From Saccharibacillus sp. O23 (GTDB lineage: Bacteria; Bacillota; Bacilli; Paenibacillales; Paenibacillaceae), in assembly GCF_002205895.1 (NCBI RefSeq), contig NZ_NJDE01000001.1:1-64000 (forward strand): 64,000 nt of DNA, in the 5' to 3' direction. A model generated the notes under the pieces. The model had not been told where the DNA came from, did not search any database, and saw nothing but the letters and a program-made list of their open reading frames with translations. Both the position numbers and the translations under genes were made by a program. Of the stretch, positions 36,363 to 44,572 are shown in pieces; the first letter of the stretch is position 1; every line of letters begins with the position of its first letter.

Positions 36363-36414
36363 TTACGTATTTGCGCAGCAAACGATTGAACATTTACGTA
36401 TTTGCGTATATAAT
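36363..36414 (+). promoter_or_regulatory. CI/Cro-like control region: promoter and repeated operators
   Basis: A very strong plus-strand promoter, TTGAAC (36386-36391), 17-base spacer, TATAAT (36409-36414). The 13-base repeat TTACGTATTTGCG occurs at 36363-36375 and 36394-36406, 31 bases apart (three helical turns). The second copy lies in the promoter spacer and forms the dyad TACG-N6-CGTA (36395-36408). A decayed third copy is at 36465-36477. The first copy overlaps the probable promoter of the divergent repressor gene. Confidence 0.75.
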
Positions 36415-36496
36415 TGGTTTTATGGTAAATGATCCCTCATTCGCCCTTAATCGATTATAATTCATCCGTTTGCGTGTGAACAGGAGGAGCGTTACG

Positions 36497-36754
36497 TTGC
36501 ATAGAAAAAAAGCGATCACCCCGTTCGGCTGGGAAATCAAACGGCGCCTGGCGGAACTCGAGATGGACCAGAAAACGTTCTGCGAGCTGCACGACATTCC
36601 GCCCTCGCGCTTGTCCAATCTGATCAACGGCAGCCGCAAAGCCGCACGCTACCGCAAGCAAGTCTCCGAACTGCTCGGGCTGTCTTCCGAGAATCATCCC
36701 GGCTCCGTTCAATCCCGCTACCAGGATTCGGAAGCCGTAGGCGCAAGGAGGTAA
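36497..36754 (+). CDS. Small HTH DNA-binding protein (Cro-like)
   Basis: 85 residues from a TTG at 36497 that follows AGGAGG by nine bases; a frame start 27 bases earlier (also TTG) has no ribosome site. A single helix-turn-helix is visible (KTFCELHDIPPSRLSNLINGS), with a short polar tail. It is driven by the strong promoter bearing the CI-like operator. Probable antagonist or partner of the XRE repressor. Ends four bases before the next gene. Confidence 0.75.
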   Translation: MHRKKAITPFGWEIKRRLAELEMDQKTFCELHDIPPSRLSNLINGSRKAARYRKQVSELLGLSSENHPGSVQSRYQDSEAVGARR

Positions 36755-36758
36755 TCGA

Positions 36759-37022
36759 ATGTCCGAATCGCCGCTGTCGTCTGCCCGCTCGAGCCGTCTT
36801 GGCGATTGGCTCAGCGCATGCGCCCATTGCGAACGCATACGTCTGGCGGATGGCTGGCGTCGCCCCGAGCCGGGCGAATGCGAAGACGCCACCTTGACGC
36901 ACGACATCTGTCCGGATTGCATTCGGCAGCTGTACCCGAAGTATGCACGGATCGCCAACCGGCTTCAAAAAAGCGAAGAAGCTCGGCGATTCGTGCAGCA
37001 ACAAAAAACGCAGGCTCCGTAA
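36759..37022 (+). CDS. Small zinc-ribbon-like protein
   Basis: 87 residues. Cys pairs CAHC (about 21-24) and CPDC (about 51-54), the second in a THDICPDCIRQLYP segment. This matches the small zinc-binding motif (SHGICPDCLKKLYP) found at the ends of many response regulators and PAS proteins; here it stands alone. Possibly a regulatory partner of the Cro-like protein, which is encoded four bases upstream. Function unknown. Confidence 0.65.
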   Translation: MSESPLSSARSSRLGDWLSACAHCERIRLADGWRRPEPGECEDATLTHDICPDCIRQLYPKYARIANRLQKSEEARRFVQQQKTQAP

Positions 37023-37035
37023 GGAGTCTGCGTTT
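37006..37035. terminator. Terminator overlapping a stop codon
   Basis: 13-bp arms at 37006-37018 and 37023-37035, loop GTAA containing the TAA stop of the zinc-ribbon gene. A/T-rich on both sides; may also end the tRNA operon from the other strand. Confidence 0.75.
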
Positions 37036-37042
37036 GCTTGTA

Positions 37043-37125
37043 TGCGGTAGAGAGGACTCGAACCTCCACGGGTATACACCCACTACCCCCTCAAGATAGC
37101 GTGTCTGCCATTCCACCACTACCGC
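37043..37125 (-). tRNA. tRNA-Leu (GAG)
   Basis: 83 nt, same as the copy at 34850-34932 base for base. Last tRNA of the Glu-Lys-Leu transcript. Confidence 0.95.
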
Positions 37126-37187
37126 ATATTCAAAGGATCCACTTCGTGAATCTTCATCGCCATTTCCGTCTGAGGATAAAAAGGAAA

Positions 37188-37263
37188 TGGTGAGCCATGA
37201 AGGACTCGAACCTTCGACACCCTGATTAAAAGTCAGGTGCTCTACCAACTGAGCTAATGGCTC
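37188..37263 (-). tRNA. tRNA-Lys (TTT)
   Basis: 73 nt plus encoded CCA (37188-37190). Acceptor GAGCCAT/ATGGCTC, anticodon loop CTTTTAA. Confidence 0.95.
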
Positions 37264-37266
37264 ATA

Positions 37267-37338
37267 TGACCCGTAGGGGATTCGAACCCCTGTTACCTCC
37301 GTGAAAGGGAGGTGTCTTAACCCCTTGACCAACGGGCC
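37267..37338 (-). tRNA. tRNA-Glu (TTC)
   Basis: 72 nt, acceptor with one G-U pair, anticodon loop CTTTCAC, CCA not encoded. Three bases from tRNA-Lys. Confidence 0.95.
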
Positions 37339-37381
37339 TTATCTTCTCGGCGACAACTTCACTCGCTCAAGCACAAGTAAG

Positions 37382-37411
37382 AGTATAGCAAATATCTTTG
37401 GTATATTGCAA
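37382..37411 (-). promoter_or_regulatory. Promoter of the Glu-Lys-Leu tRNA transcript
   Basis: Minus strand TTGCAA (37411-37406), 18-base spacer, TATACT (37387-37382), about 44 bases before tRNA-Glu. Confidence 0.75.
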
Positions 37412-37470
37412 GCCTTTTTTTAAAATTAATTTTATTTTTTATAGAAGCATGAATTTCCGGCTTTTTTCGC

Positions 37471-37501
37471 AAAAAAAAGAAGAACCTTCTCAGGTCCTTC
37501 T
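37471..37501 (-). terminator. Terminator of the Asn-Ser tRNA transcript
   Basis: Nine-bp arms (one G-U pair) at 37478-37486 and 37493-37501, followed on the minus strand by eight T (37471-37478). Confidence 0.8.
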
Positions 37502-37542
37502 TCTCGTCGAGCTATGTAAATGAATGAAGTTCGAAACGAAAA

Positions 37543-37634
37543 TGGCGGAGAGAGAGGGATTCGAACCCTCGCACCGCTAACGCAGTCTAACCCCTTAGCA
37601 GAGGGTCCCCTTATAGCCACTTGGGTATCTCTCC
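37543..37634 (-). tRNA. tRNA-Ser (GCT)
   Basis: 89 nt plus encoded CCA (37543-37545). Acceptor GGAGAGA/TCTCTCC, discriminator G, long variable arm, anticodon loop CTGCTAA. Confidence 0.95.
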
Positions 37635-37641
37635 ATAAAAA

Positions 37642-37717
37642 TGGCTCCCCGAACAGGACTCGAACCTGTGACAACTCGATTAACAGTCGAGTGCTCTACC
37701 AACTGAGCTATCAGGGA
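37642..37717 (-). tRNA. tRNA-Asn (GTT)
   Basis: 73 nt plus encoded CCA (37642-37644). Acceptor TCCCTGA/TCGGGGA with one wobble pair, anticodon loop CTGTTAA. Confidence 0.95.
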
Positions 37718-37744
37718 ACATTGGTTATCGTTTCAACAAGATAT

Positions 37745-37773
37745 AATTTATCATGCGAGGACTTTTTCGTCAA
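37745..37773 (-). promoter_or_regulatory. Promoter of the Asn-Ser tRNA transcript
   Basis: Minus strand TTGACG (37773-37768), 17-base spacer, TAAATT (37750-37745). It overlaps the last codons of the neighbouring small gene. Confidence 0.65.
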
Positions 37774-38026
37774 CCCCTCTTCCCGTCTTTTTTCGAAAAA
37801 TATCTTTTTCCGCCGAAAAACAAAAGGAACCTCGATCACCTCCGGTGAAATCAGGGTTCCTGTATACGTCCTGTTTGTGTTTGATTCGACCGATCGTTTC
37901 TTGTTTGGTCTTGGTGGTGCGCGTTCTCATGTCCGCCGAAGCGAACGGGCTTCTCAGCGCGGAAACGTCCGTCTTGCCTTCCCGAATCCGTTTCTCGCGC
38001 AGCTTCTTGGCTGCCGACTTGGCCAT
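37751..38026 (-). CDS. Small conserved basic protein
   Basis: 91 residues as read. The N-terminal about 55 residues (MAKSAAKKLREKRIREGK..., then SPFASADMRTR) look like a conserved Bacillales small protein of unknown role. The last about 30 residues are encoded by DNA that also holds a terminator-like hairpin (37825-37861) and a tRNA promoter, so the native protein may once have ended earlier. AAGGAGG precedes the ATG at 38026. Confidence 0.7.
   Translation of the reverse strand: MAKSAAKKLREKRIREGKTDVSALRSPFASADMRTRTTKTKQETIGRIKHKQDVYRNPDFTGGDRGSFCFSAEKDIFRKKTGRGVDEKVLA
37825..37861 (-). terminator. Terminator-like hairpin inside a small gene
   Basis: Outer arms AGGAACC / GGTTCCT at 37825-37831 and 37855-37861, inner TCACC/GGTGA, then TTTTGTTTTT on the minus strand. 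Lies before the stop codon of the 91-residue gene. Confidence 0.6.
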
Positions 38027-38148
38027 GCTCGAGTCCTCCTTATCGAAACTTCGCGAAGCTTCGACCGATTAAGTTAGGCTTCCTTCGCGGATCGCCTTTT
38101 CTTATTATAACGCATTTCTCCGGCCGAAAAACGAAAGTTTCGTCATCT

Positions 38149-38637
38149 TCAGCTCTCCGGCTTCAATTCCGCCAGCCGCAGCTTCCCGGCGCAGCGGCCG
38201 CAGCGGTAACGCGAAGCGTCGACCCGGCGTTTGCGTTTGTATTCCATCCCGCAGGCGGAACAGGTCAGCTTGTAGCGGAAAGGAAGCGTTCGTTTGGCTT
38301 GATCGGGCAGCGCTTGGCAGTAACGGCTTCCGCCTACCTTGGCGAGCAGCCGTTTGAAATCGGCATCGCGATGGCGGTAGCCTTGCCCGGCGATATGCAG
38401 ATGGTAATGGCACAGTTCGTGTTTGATAATGCCTTCGACCTCTTCCGGCCCGTGTTCGCGGAGCTGGCGGGGATTGATCTCGATATGGTGCGAACGCAGC
38501 GCGTAACGCCCGCCCGTCGACCGTAATCTGCCGTTAAAAAAAGCCCGATGCCGAAACGGAATGCCGAAATGTTCGAGCGACACGCGTTCGATCCATTCTT
38601 GAAGTTCTTCGTCGGTCATGTAGCGTTCGCTTTGCAT
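38149..38637 (-). CDS. SprT-family protein
   Basis: 162 residues from the ATG at 38637, which has AAGGAG upstream; an earlier frame start lacks one. Zinc metalloprotease-like motif HELCHYHLH (about residues 69-77) followed by a C-terminal zinc ribbon with CSAC and CGRC. Relative of B. subtilis YdcK, also found next to tex and the trnS tRNA cluster there. Substrate unknown; eukaryotic SPRTN relatives degrade DNA-protein crosslinks. Confidence 0.9.
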   Translation of the reverse strand: MQSERYMTDEELQEWIERVSLEHFGIPFRHRAFFNGRLRSTGGRYALRSHHIEINPRQLREHGPEEVEGIIKHELCHYHLHIAGQGYRHRDADFKRLLAKVGGSRYCQALPDQAKRTLPFRYKLTCSACGMEYKRKRRVDASRYRCGRCAGKLRLAELKPES

Positions 38638-38780
38638 GCTTGTTCTCCTTTTTCTTATAGCCGACAATAAAGTCGTTCTATTGAATTGTAACTTGAACTT
38701 GGACTACACTGTCAAGGAAAGGTTATGCGCAAGCGGAGTCTTTCGATATCCTTTATTCCATTTCCGGAGGTACATACTTG

Positions 38781-40280
38781 ATGAATACCCACACCCTTCC
38801 CCGCCGTCGGCCCGAAGAAGCCGGCGTCGATCCTCAAGGCATCGTCGATTTCCTCGACGCCGTCGCTCGTGAGAAATTCGATCTGCGCAGCTTCATGATG
38901 CTTCGGCGCGGCGAAGTCGTCGCCGAAGGCTGGTGGTCGCCGCACGCGCCGGAAGACCGTCATGCCATGTATTCGGTCAGCAAGAGTTTCACGTCCACGG
39001 CCGTCGGGATCGCCGTCTCCGAAGGACTGCTGAGCGTCGAAGACAAGGTCGCCGATCTGCTGCCTCATCTCATGCCTGCCGAGCCGCATCCCAACCTGCT
39101 GAAGATGACGGTACACGATCTGCTCACCATGGGTACCGGCCAGAAGGTCGATCCGCTCGAAAAAGCGCGTACGGAGCCCGATGCCGATTGGGCGAAAATC
39201 TTTTTGGCCGCCGACGTCGAAAACGTTCCCGGAAGCGTGTTCGCTTACAGCAGCGGAGCGACCTACATGTTGTCGGTCATTCTCCAGACGTTGACCGGAC
39301 AAAAGGTCGTCGATTATCTGGAGCCCCGCTTGTTCGGCCCGCTCGGCATCGAGCGCAAGACTTGGCAGGTCAGCCCGCAAGGGTTTACGACCGGAGGTTG
39401 GGGACTTAAGCTGGCCAGCGAAGACCTCGCCAAGTTCGGACAGCTGTATCTGCAAAAAGGCATGTGGAACGGCCAGCGTCTGGTCACTGAACATTGGGTC
39501 GAACTGGCGTCGTCGAAACGTATCGAAAACGGAGACAACCAAGGCGGCGATTGGTCGCGCGGTTACGGCTACCAGTTCTGGGTGTGCCGTCACGGCGCTT
39601 ACCGCGCCGACGGCGCGTTCGGCCAGTTCTGCGTGGTCCTGCCGGAGCAGGAAGCCGTCGTGGTCTTGACGTCCGCGATCTCCCGGACGCAGGAACTGCT
39701 GGAAGAGGTCTGGGCGCATCTGCTGCCGGCGATGCAGGACGCCCCGCTGGCGCCGAGCGCAGCCGGCGAAGAGGCCGCTAAGCGGCTGAAGGCGCTGGAA
39801 CACGCGCCGCTGCCGAAGGGCGCGGCGCCGGCGGACGAATCTTGGTCCGGCCGGACGTATCGGCTGGACGGCGAACTTGCGGTCGGCCTGAAGCTGACGG
39901 CCGCCAGATTTACCGCAGACGAGGACGGTTCGCTCCTCGTCGAGCTTCACGGCCGCGCGGACAAGACGCCGCAGGGGCCTGCGACCTTCGAGATCGCGCT
40001 GCGCTGCGGCGCGGGCGCATGGCGCAAGAACGAGCCGTCGGCGTTGTCCGGCGAAGGCGTGTTCGCGCCGGATAACGGCGTGGTTTACGCTTCCTACGGC
40101 CGCGGCGAAGACGGTTCGCTGCGCATCGCGACCCGTTCTGCGGCAGAACCCGACCTGCTCAATCTGACGGCCGCTTTCGACGGCGACCGGATCGAATTGG
40201 TCGAACTCGGCAGCGCCGAGCTGCATCTCAAAGAATCGCGGATCGGCGGACAAGCGGAATCGGCGGTCAAAGGCGACTGA
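38781..40280 (+). CDS. Class C beta-lactamase-like serine hydrolase
   Basis: 499 residues. Nucleophile in the SVSKSFTS motif (SxxK, about residue 67) and the Tyr of AYSSGATY at the YxN position; the C-terminal third (about 370-499) is a separate beta-rich domain. No signal peptide, so a cytoplasmic esterase or peptidase is more likely than a secreted lactamase. ATG at 38781 chosen (GGAGG ten bases upstream); a TTG one codon earlier is also possible. Monocistronic. Confidence 0.88.
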   Translation: MNTHTLPRRRPEEAGVDPQGIVDFLDAVAREKFDLRSFMMLRRGEVVAEGWWSPHAPEDRHAMYSVSKSFTSTAVGIAVSEGLLSVEDKVADLLPHLMPAEPHPNLLKMTVHDLLTMGTGQKVDPLEKARTEPDADWAKIFLAADVENVPGSVFAYSSGATYMLSVILQTLTGQKVVDYLEPRLFGPLGIERKTWQVSPQGFTTGGWGLKLASEDLAKFGQLYLQKGMWNGQRLVTEHWVELASSKRIENGDNQGGDWSRGYGYQFWVCRHGAYRADGAFGQFCVVLPEQEAVVVLTSAISRTQELLEEVWAHLLPAMQDAPLAPSAAGEEAAKRLKALEHAPLPKGAAPADESWSGRTYRLDGELAVGLKLTAARFTADEDGSLLVELHGRADKTPQGPATFEIALRCGAGAWRKNEPSALSGEGVFAPDNGVVYASYGRGEDGSLRIATRSAAEPDLLNLTAAFDGDRIELVELGSAELHLKESRIGGQAESAVKGD

Positions 40281-40433
40281 TCTCACTGATCTCGCCGACG
40301 ACCGAAATCTTTTCCGGACTGTTTCGAACTTTTGCCGGATCGCAGTCGTCCTTACTTGTAGAGGATATGCGGAGAGTCTGCGGCTTCGCTCGCGGAAATC
40401 CGCGATTCGATCTCGAACGAAAGGACAATAGCT

Positions 40434-40910
40434 ATGCACAAAACGATCCGCAATAAGATCTTCGGAGGGATACTCGCGCTGTTATGCGTAACCCTGTTGG
40501 CGGTCGGCACGAATTCTTGGTTCGACAACGCCCCCAATAACGCCGCGCTGCCGTCTTCGCCTCAGTCTCCTCCGCAAACGGCTATTTTGGCTAAAGAATG
40601 GGCGGAAGGCTGGAAAACGCGCGACGGTTCGCTTCGTACCGCCGTTATGAGCCAAAAGATGCTGACGGCTTTCCGCGAAGCGCAGTCCAATGACACGGGC
40701 GATCCGGATAACACGGTTATTCGCGGGTCAAGCCCTTGGGTAGCCGCTTATTCGATTCAACCGGACGGGCATGGAATGCGAATCAACTATACCTACGCCG
40801 ATTCGAGAGGCGATCGTTATTCCAGCTCGGAACGGTTGTTGTTCTCTTCGGAGAACGGCAAGACGGTCGTCTCCGACTGCGTGACGCTTCAAGATCTGAA
40901 GAAGTCGTAA
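40434..40910 (+). CDS. Small exported or membrane-anchored protein
   Basis: 158 residues. Hydrophobic helix at about 9-26 after a basic start gives a signal peptide or anchor; there is no clear lipobox. A Pro/Ser-rich linker (about 35-50) is followed by a compact domain with WAEGWKTRDGSLRTAVMS, a pattern seen in NTF2-like extracytoplasmic domains of Paenibacillus proteins. GAAAGGA lies before the ATG. Function unknown. Confidence 0.7.
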   Translation: MHKTIRNKIFGGILALLCVTLLAVGTNSWFDNAPNNAALPSSPQSPPQTAILAKEWAEGWKTRDGSLRTAVMSQKMLTAFREAQSNDTGDPDNTVIRGSSPWVAAYSIQPDGHGMRINYTYADSRGDRYSSSERLLFSSENGKTVVSDCVTLQDLKKS

Positions 40911-40975
40911 GACTTCCGCTGCGTACTGAAAAGTCGAAAGACATTCGAAAAACAAACGTTTTTTGGATTCTAAAG

Positions 40976-41011
40976 AAAAATCCCCGAAGCTGCGGCGCTT
41001 CGGGGATTTTT
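40976..41011. terminator. Bidirectional terminator
   Basis: 15-bp perfect arms at 40976-40990 and 40997-41011 with A/T runs at both ends, between the small exported protein gene and tex. Confidence 0.88.
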
Positions 41012-41074
41012 TCGCATTTGCTTTTCCTTTTTCGATCGATCGGGAGCCGAATCCGATTCGGACGATTCCCGACC

Positions 41075-43288
41075 TTAACCCTGTTCGACCGGACCGCGCA
41101 TGGTCAATCCGACGCGGCCTTTTTTCTGATCCACGTTCAGCACCCAGACCGTCACGGTATCGCCGACGGATACGACGTCCATCGGATGCTTTACGAAGTT
41201 CTTGCTGAGCTGCGAGATATGCACCAGACCGTCGCTTTTGATGCCGATATCGACGAATGCGCCGAAATCGATCACGTTGCGTACGGTTCCTTGCAGTTCC
41301 ATGCCCGGCTGCAAATCTTCGATCTTCAGCACGTCGGTACGGAAGATCGGAGCCGGCAGTTCTTCGCGCGGGTCGCGGCCCGGACGCAGCAGACTTTCGA
41401 TGATGTCTTTGAGCGTCGGCAGACCGACTTCCAGCTTGTCGGCCAGCGCCTGAACGTCCGCGCTTTCCAGCGCTTCGCGCATCTTCACGGTGCCGAGATC
41501 GGCGGACGTCACGCGCAGTTCTTTGAACAAACGGTCTACGACTTTATACGATTCCGGGTGGATCGGCGTGCGATCGAGCGGATTCTCGCCTTCGATACGC
41601 AGGAAGCCCGCGCATTGTTCCAGCGTTTTCGCGCCGAGACGCGGCACTTTCTTGAGTTCCGCGCGGCTGCCGAACGAACCGTTCTCGTCGCGGTATTTGA
41701 CGATATTGCGCGCGGTCGTCTGGTTGATGCCCGCGACGTAAGCAAGCAGCGAAGGCGAAGCCGTATTGACGTCAACGCCGACATGGTTAACGGCAGACTC
41801 GACGACCGCCTTGAGCTGGCCTTCGAGCTGCTTCTGCGACACGTCGTGCTGGTATTGGCCGACGCCGATCGCTTTCGGATCGATCTTGACCAATTCGGCC
41901 AGCGGGTCCTGTACCCGGCGGGCGATCGAAGCGGCGCTGCGCTCCGCGGCGTCCAGATCCGGGAACTCTTCTTGAGCCGTCTTCGAAGCCGAATAGACGC
42001 TGGCTCCGGCTTCGTTAACGATCAGATAAGCGAGCTTGCGGCGGCCCGCATGGCCCGCGATCCAATCGGCGACGAACTGCTCGGTCTCGCGCGAAGCGGT
42101 GCCGTTGCCGATCACGATCAGCTCCAGATCGTATTTCTCGACCAGTTCGCTGAATTTCTCGGAAGCTTCGCGAACTTGGCTGCGCGGCGGCGTCGGATAG
42201 GTGACCGCGACTTCCAACAATTTGCCCGTCTCGTCGAGCGCCGCCAATTTGCAGCCGGTCCGGAACGCCGGATCGACGCCCAAGACGCGTTTGCCGCGTA
42301 CCGGAGGCTGAAGCAGCAGGCTGCGAAGATTGCCCGCGAAGATCGAGATCGCCTGCGCATCGCCTTTTTCGGTCAGTTCGCCGCGTACTTCGCGTTCGAT
42401 CGACGGAGCGATCAGGCGCTTATACGCGTCTTCGATCGCTTTCTCCAGCAGCGGATGGACCGGCGACGATCCTTTGACGATCTGTCTGGAGATATAACGC
42501 AGCATCGGAGCGGCGTCCGTCTCCAGCGAGACTTTCAGCACGTTCTCGCGTTCGCCGCGGTTGATCGCCAGAATCCGGTGCGGCGGCATTTTCTTCGCCA
42601 GTTCGCGGTAATTATAGTACATTTCGTACACGGATTCCGCCGCCGCGTCTTTCGCTTCGGTGACCAGAATCGCTTGATCGATCGTATACGTGCGCACCCA
42701 AGTCCGGATCTTGGCATCGTCGGCGATCTGCTCGGCCACGATATCCAGCGCGCCTTGCAGCGCTTCTTCCGCCGAAGCCACGCCCTTGTCTTCGGAGACG
42801 TAGCGCGCGGCTTCTTTGTCGATGTCCGCGCGTCCCGGCTGGCTCATCAACCACTCCGCCAGCGGTTCCAGCCCTTTTTCTTTGGCGACGCTGGCGCGCG
42901 TTTTGCGTTTCTGGCGGAACGGACGGTACAAATCTTCGACCTGCTGAAGCTTGGAAGCTTCCAGAATCGAACGTTTCAACTCTTCCGTCAATTTGCCCTG
43001 ATCGTCGATGATGCGCAGCACTTCCTGCTTGCGAACATGCAGTCCGCGCGCGTACTGCACGCTTTCTTCGATATCTCTCAACTGGTTCTCGTCCAGTTCT
43101 CCGGTCATTTCTTTGCGATAACGCGCGATAAACGGTACGGTATTGCCTTCGTCGAGCAGCGACACCGCCGCTTTCACCTGCTTGGCCGCAATTCCGAGCG
43201 TATCCGCCGTACGGCGGAACATGGTCTCGCGTTCGGCAGCCGTCATCTCGGACGATCCGCTACCGGCATTCAGTTCCAGATCCGACAC
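41075..43288 (-). CDS. tex: Tex family RNA-binding protein
   Basis: 737 residues. Domains in order: N-terminal helical part with VPFIARYRKEMTGELDE, a YqgF-like nuclease fold (about 330-450, GVDPAFRTG), tandem helix-hairpin-helix region (about 500-560, VAGINQTTARNIV) and a C-terminal S1 RNA-binding domain (about 650-722). A transcription accessory factor of broad distribution, probably acting on RNA polymerase or ribosomes. Same neighbour set as B. subtilis ydcI. Full length. Confidence 0.96.
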   Translation of the reverse strand: MSDLELNAGSGSSEMTAAERETMFRRTADTLGIAAKQVKAAVSLLDEGNTVPFIARYRKEMTGELDENQLRDIEESVQYARGLHVRKQEVLRIIDDQGKLTEELKRSILEASKLQQVEDLYRPFRQKRKTRASVAKEKGLEPLAEWLMSQPGRADIDKEAARYVSEDKGVASAEEALQGALDIVAEQIADDAKIRTWVRTYTIDQAILVTEAKDAAAESVYEMYYNYRELAKKMPPHRILAINRGERENVLKVSLETDAAPMLRYISRQIVKGSSPVHPLLEKAIEDAYKRLIAPSIEREVRGELTEKGDAQAISIFAGNLRSLLLQPPVRGKRVLGVDPAFRTGCKLAALDETGKLLEVAVTYPTPPRSQVREASEKFSELVEKYDLELIVIGNGTASRETEQFVADWIAGHAGRRKLAYLIVNEAGASVYSASKTAQEEFPDLDAAERSAASIARRVQDPLAELVKIDPKAIGVGQYQHDVSQKQLEGQLKAVVESAVNHVGVDVNTASPSLLAYVAGINQTTARNIVKYRDENGSFGSRAELKKVPRLGAKTLEQCAGFLRIEGENPLDRTPIHPESYKVVDRLFKELRVTSADLGTVKMREALESADVQALADKLEVGLPTLKDIIESLLRPGRDPREELPAPIFRTDVLKIEDLQPGMELQGTVRNVIDFGAFVDIGIKSDGLVHISQLSKNFVKHPMDVVSVGDTVTVWVLNVDQKKGRVGLTMRGPVEQG

Positions 43289-43448
43289 AAAATCTCCCTC
43301 TCTCTGCTGCTTGTTTCCCGGACCGCGTAAGCGGACCGGCTATTCGTTCGCGGCGGGCATGCGCGCCGCGAAAAACGGTGTTCTTATTATGACAGACGAA
43401 CGTTCTTTTTCGCAAACCGAAATGTCGAACCTGATCCGTATCCGCCGT

Positions 43449-44408
43449 TCATTCGATCGCGGCAGGACGAACGCACAGCCAGACGTAGCGCGCGAAATTC
43501 CCTTTGCGCACTACGCAGCGTTCCGCGGCCTTCATCCCTGCTTCAGCGAGTTCGGCTTCGATATCTTCGGTCGCCACGATCACGCAGCGCCCCGCCAATC
43601 GCTCTGCCGCGCTCAGCATCTCCAGCCGTTCGCCCACCGTCAGCACCGAACACAGATTATACGGCAGATCGAGCACCAGCGCATCGTAACGCCCTTCGAG
43701 CTTACGCATATCGGCGACGACCACGTCTCCGGGCAGGCCGAAGAACGCCAGATTTTCTCTGGCCCCGATCGCCGCCAGCGGATTCAGATCGAAACCGTCC
43801 ATACGGATGCCCATCGACTTGGCTTCGATCAATACCGTGCCGATTCCGCAGCACGGATCGACCGCATGCACGTTTTCCGGTTTCGGCACGGCGATATTGG
43901 CGATCGCCCGTGCCGTGCGCGTCCCGAGCGCCGTCGAATAATGACGCGGCTTATCGTTATGCCGCAGCCAGACGGACTCGCTCTCGGTATAATCGCCGAG
44001 CAGCCATTCGCCGTCGACATAAGCGAGACCGTAGAGGCATTCCGGCCGCTTCATCTCCGCTTTTCCGCGAAATCGCGCGCCGACCAGACGCTCGATCCGC
44101 CGCCGCTCGGCGTAATCCGCTTCTCCGTCCGCTTCGATATAACGCAGCTTGAACGTCCGGCCGTTCAATTCGAGCGAAGCGGCGGCTTCCGCGATCTCTT
44201 CCAGACTCGCCGCCCGGCGTTCGACGCTTAGCCGCCCGTGCGCGAACGGACTGCGCGACGGATCGATCGCGCGCGTCGAACGCACGTATCGCTCTCCGAC
44301 CGGTGCATCCAGCAGGACGCACAGCTCCAATTCGCATAACGGACGTTCGTCTTCATGACAGGCATACGGATAAATATACACCGGATGCGCTTCGCGTTCT
44401 TTTTCCAT
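43449..44408 (-). CDS. Trm11-like RNA methyltransferase
   Basis: 319 residues from the ATG at 44408, which follows AAGGAG; an ATG six codons earlier lacks it. Rossmann methyltransferase with the SAM motif AVDPCCGIGTVLIEA and catalytic DLPYN, preceded by a region like the small-subunit THUMP-associated part. Family methylates guanosine or adenosine in tRNA or rRNA; the exact target here cannot be read. Confidence 0.85.
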   Translation of the reverse strand: MEKEREAHPVYIYPYACHEDERPLCELELCVLLDAPVGERYVRSTRAIDPSRSPFAHGRLSVERRAASLEEIAEAAASLELNGRTFKLRYIEADGEADYAERRRIERLVGARFRGKAEMKRPECLYGLAYVDGEWLLGDYTESESVWLRHNDKPRHYSTALGTRTARAIANIAVPKPENVHAVDPCCGIGTVLIEAKSMGIRMDGFDLNPLAAIGARENLAFFGLPGDVVVADMRKLEGRYDALVLDLPYNLCSVLTVGERLEMLSAAERLAGRCVIVATEDIEAELAEAGMKAAERCVVRKGNFARYVWLCVRPAAIE

Positions 44409-44572
44409 ATTGGGCTCCTTATGCACCGAAGACCTTCGTCGGCCGCAAAAAAGCGAAGCGTCCGGCCGTTCTTAACGCCGTAGTCCGCTCCGCTTATTCT
44501 GCCGCGCCAGATCCCGATTCTTTCAAATTTCCGAACGAAACCTTCATCCTGCACGAAATCCGGAAGCGCCCT

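Noticed and set aside
34850-37125. Intact prophage or conjugative element between the tRNA-Leu copies
   Set aside because: Only 2.1 kb and no integrase, relaxase or structural genes; only a decayed or cargo islet can be argued.
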